Shown here piece after piece: positions 31,841 through 32,090 of a stretch of 32,090 bases of DNA; positions within the stretch are counted from its first letter, which is position 1, and every line of letters starts with the position of its first letter. The notes beneath the pieces were generated by a model. That model was not told the origin of the DNA, made no database searches, and saw only the letters and a list, made by a program, of their open reading frames with translations. The position numbers and the translations under genes were made by a program. The DNA comes from Anaerolineales bacterium. Lineage in GTDB: Bacteria; Chloroflexota; Anaerolineae; Anaerolineales; Anaerolineaceae. The stretch covers positions 1 through 32,090 of the forward strand of contig JAGVAB010000026.1 of assembly GCA_020060485.1 (NCBI GenBank), in the 5' to 3' direction.

Positions 31841-32090
31841 ACCTTCACTTGGTTTTTGCTACCTGCCCATTGCAAAATTGGGGGATGGAAAATTACAGCC
31901 CGAATTGAGGAAAGGCTGCTGGGAGAAACCCAAATTTCAGGACCATGGCATTCTCAAGAAAGCTTGACATTTACGATTTTCCAAAACGGTCAAGGTCATC
32001 CAGATCAAAGTAGATGCAAAATGCTGATGATAATGGATTCCTCCCCCGGCACGGATTGGATTTGTAGATCAGACTTCATAGGCCGGGGGA
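31841..32090. other. Intergenic end of the window, nothing coding seen
   Basis: I see no convincing gene here. TTGACA occurs at 31964-31969 without a good -10 box. The last bases hold a 9-bp inverted repeat, TCCCCCGGC (32042-32050) with GCCGGGGGA (32082-32090), which may belong to a structure continuing past the window. Confidence 0.5.

Overview
The window looks like chromosomal DNA from a bacterium of the phylum Chloroflexota, most likely class Anaerolineae. This is inferred from moderately high GC, lipoproteins with Ala/Pro-rich or acidic linkers behind a lipobox, Opp-type sugar transporters, GH130 and GH94 phosphorylases, and short palindromic repeats of a kind I recall from such genomes. 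No 16S rRNA or other marker is present, so the placement is tentative. There are no phage genes, transposases or CRISPR arrays.

Left part (1-6.4 kb): a small Cys-rich membrane-anchored protein; a translationally coupled pair made of a D-threonine-aldolase-like PLP enzyme and a D-2-hydroxyacid dehydrogenase-like protein whose usual catalytic Glu is replaced by Tyr; a convergent site-2 protease; a likely pseudogene interrupted by a 47-bp palindrome; and a two-gene unit (free-standing B3/B4 tRNA-editing-like domain plus a HAD hydrolase).

Selenium and signalling part (6.4-15.2 kb): a selenocysteine tRNA gene (selC) lies on the minus strand with its own TTGACA/TATGCT promoter, between two palindromic repeats. 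About 3 kb further on is a one-gene fusion of a cysteine-desulfurase (NifS/IscS-like) domain with selenophosphate synthetase (SelD). Together they indicate that the organism decodes UGA as selenocysteine. The same stretch carries both sides of c-di-GMP turnover (a PAS-PAS-GAF-GGDEF cyclase and a REC-HD-GYP protein), a monoglyceride-lipase-like hydrolase, a cytoplasmic GH13 enzyme and a STAS anti-sigma antagonist.

Sugar part (15.4-27.1 kb): two divergent LacI-family regulators. One is coupled to a GH130 mannoside phosphorylase. The other heads a long rightward unit: extracytoplasmic binding lipoprotein, two permeases, two ATPases and a GH94 cellobiose-phosphorylase-type enzyme. Its promoter and the start of the transporter genes carry copies of TGGGAGCGCTCCCA, the known CelR/CebR operator of actinobacteria. 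The simplest reading is uptake of beta-linked gluco/manno-disaccharides followed by intracellular phosphorolysis under a cellobiose-responsive repressor.

Right part (27.1-32.1 kb): a lipoprotein with a beta-sandwich-like domain, a convergent small membrane protein, and a polar amino-acid ABC transporter (binding protein, permease, ATPase) preceded by a promoter, a structured RNA of about 150 nt and an intrinsic terminator. Both ABC loci share two features: a near-perfect anti-Shine-Dalgarno complement far upstream of the binding-protein start, and a strong hairpin between the binding-protein and permease genes. This may be a common way of giving the binding protein more stable mRNA.
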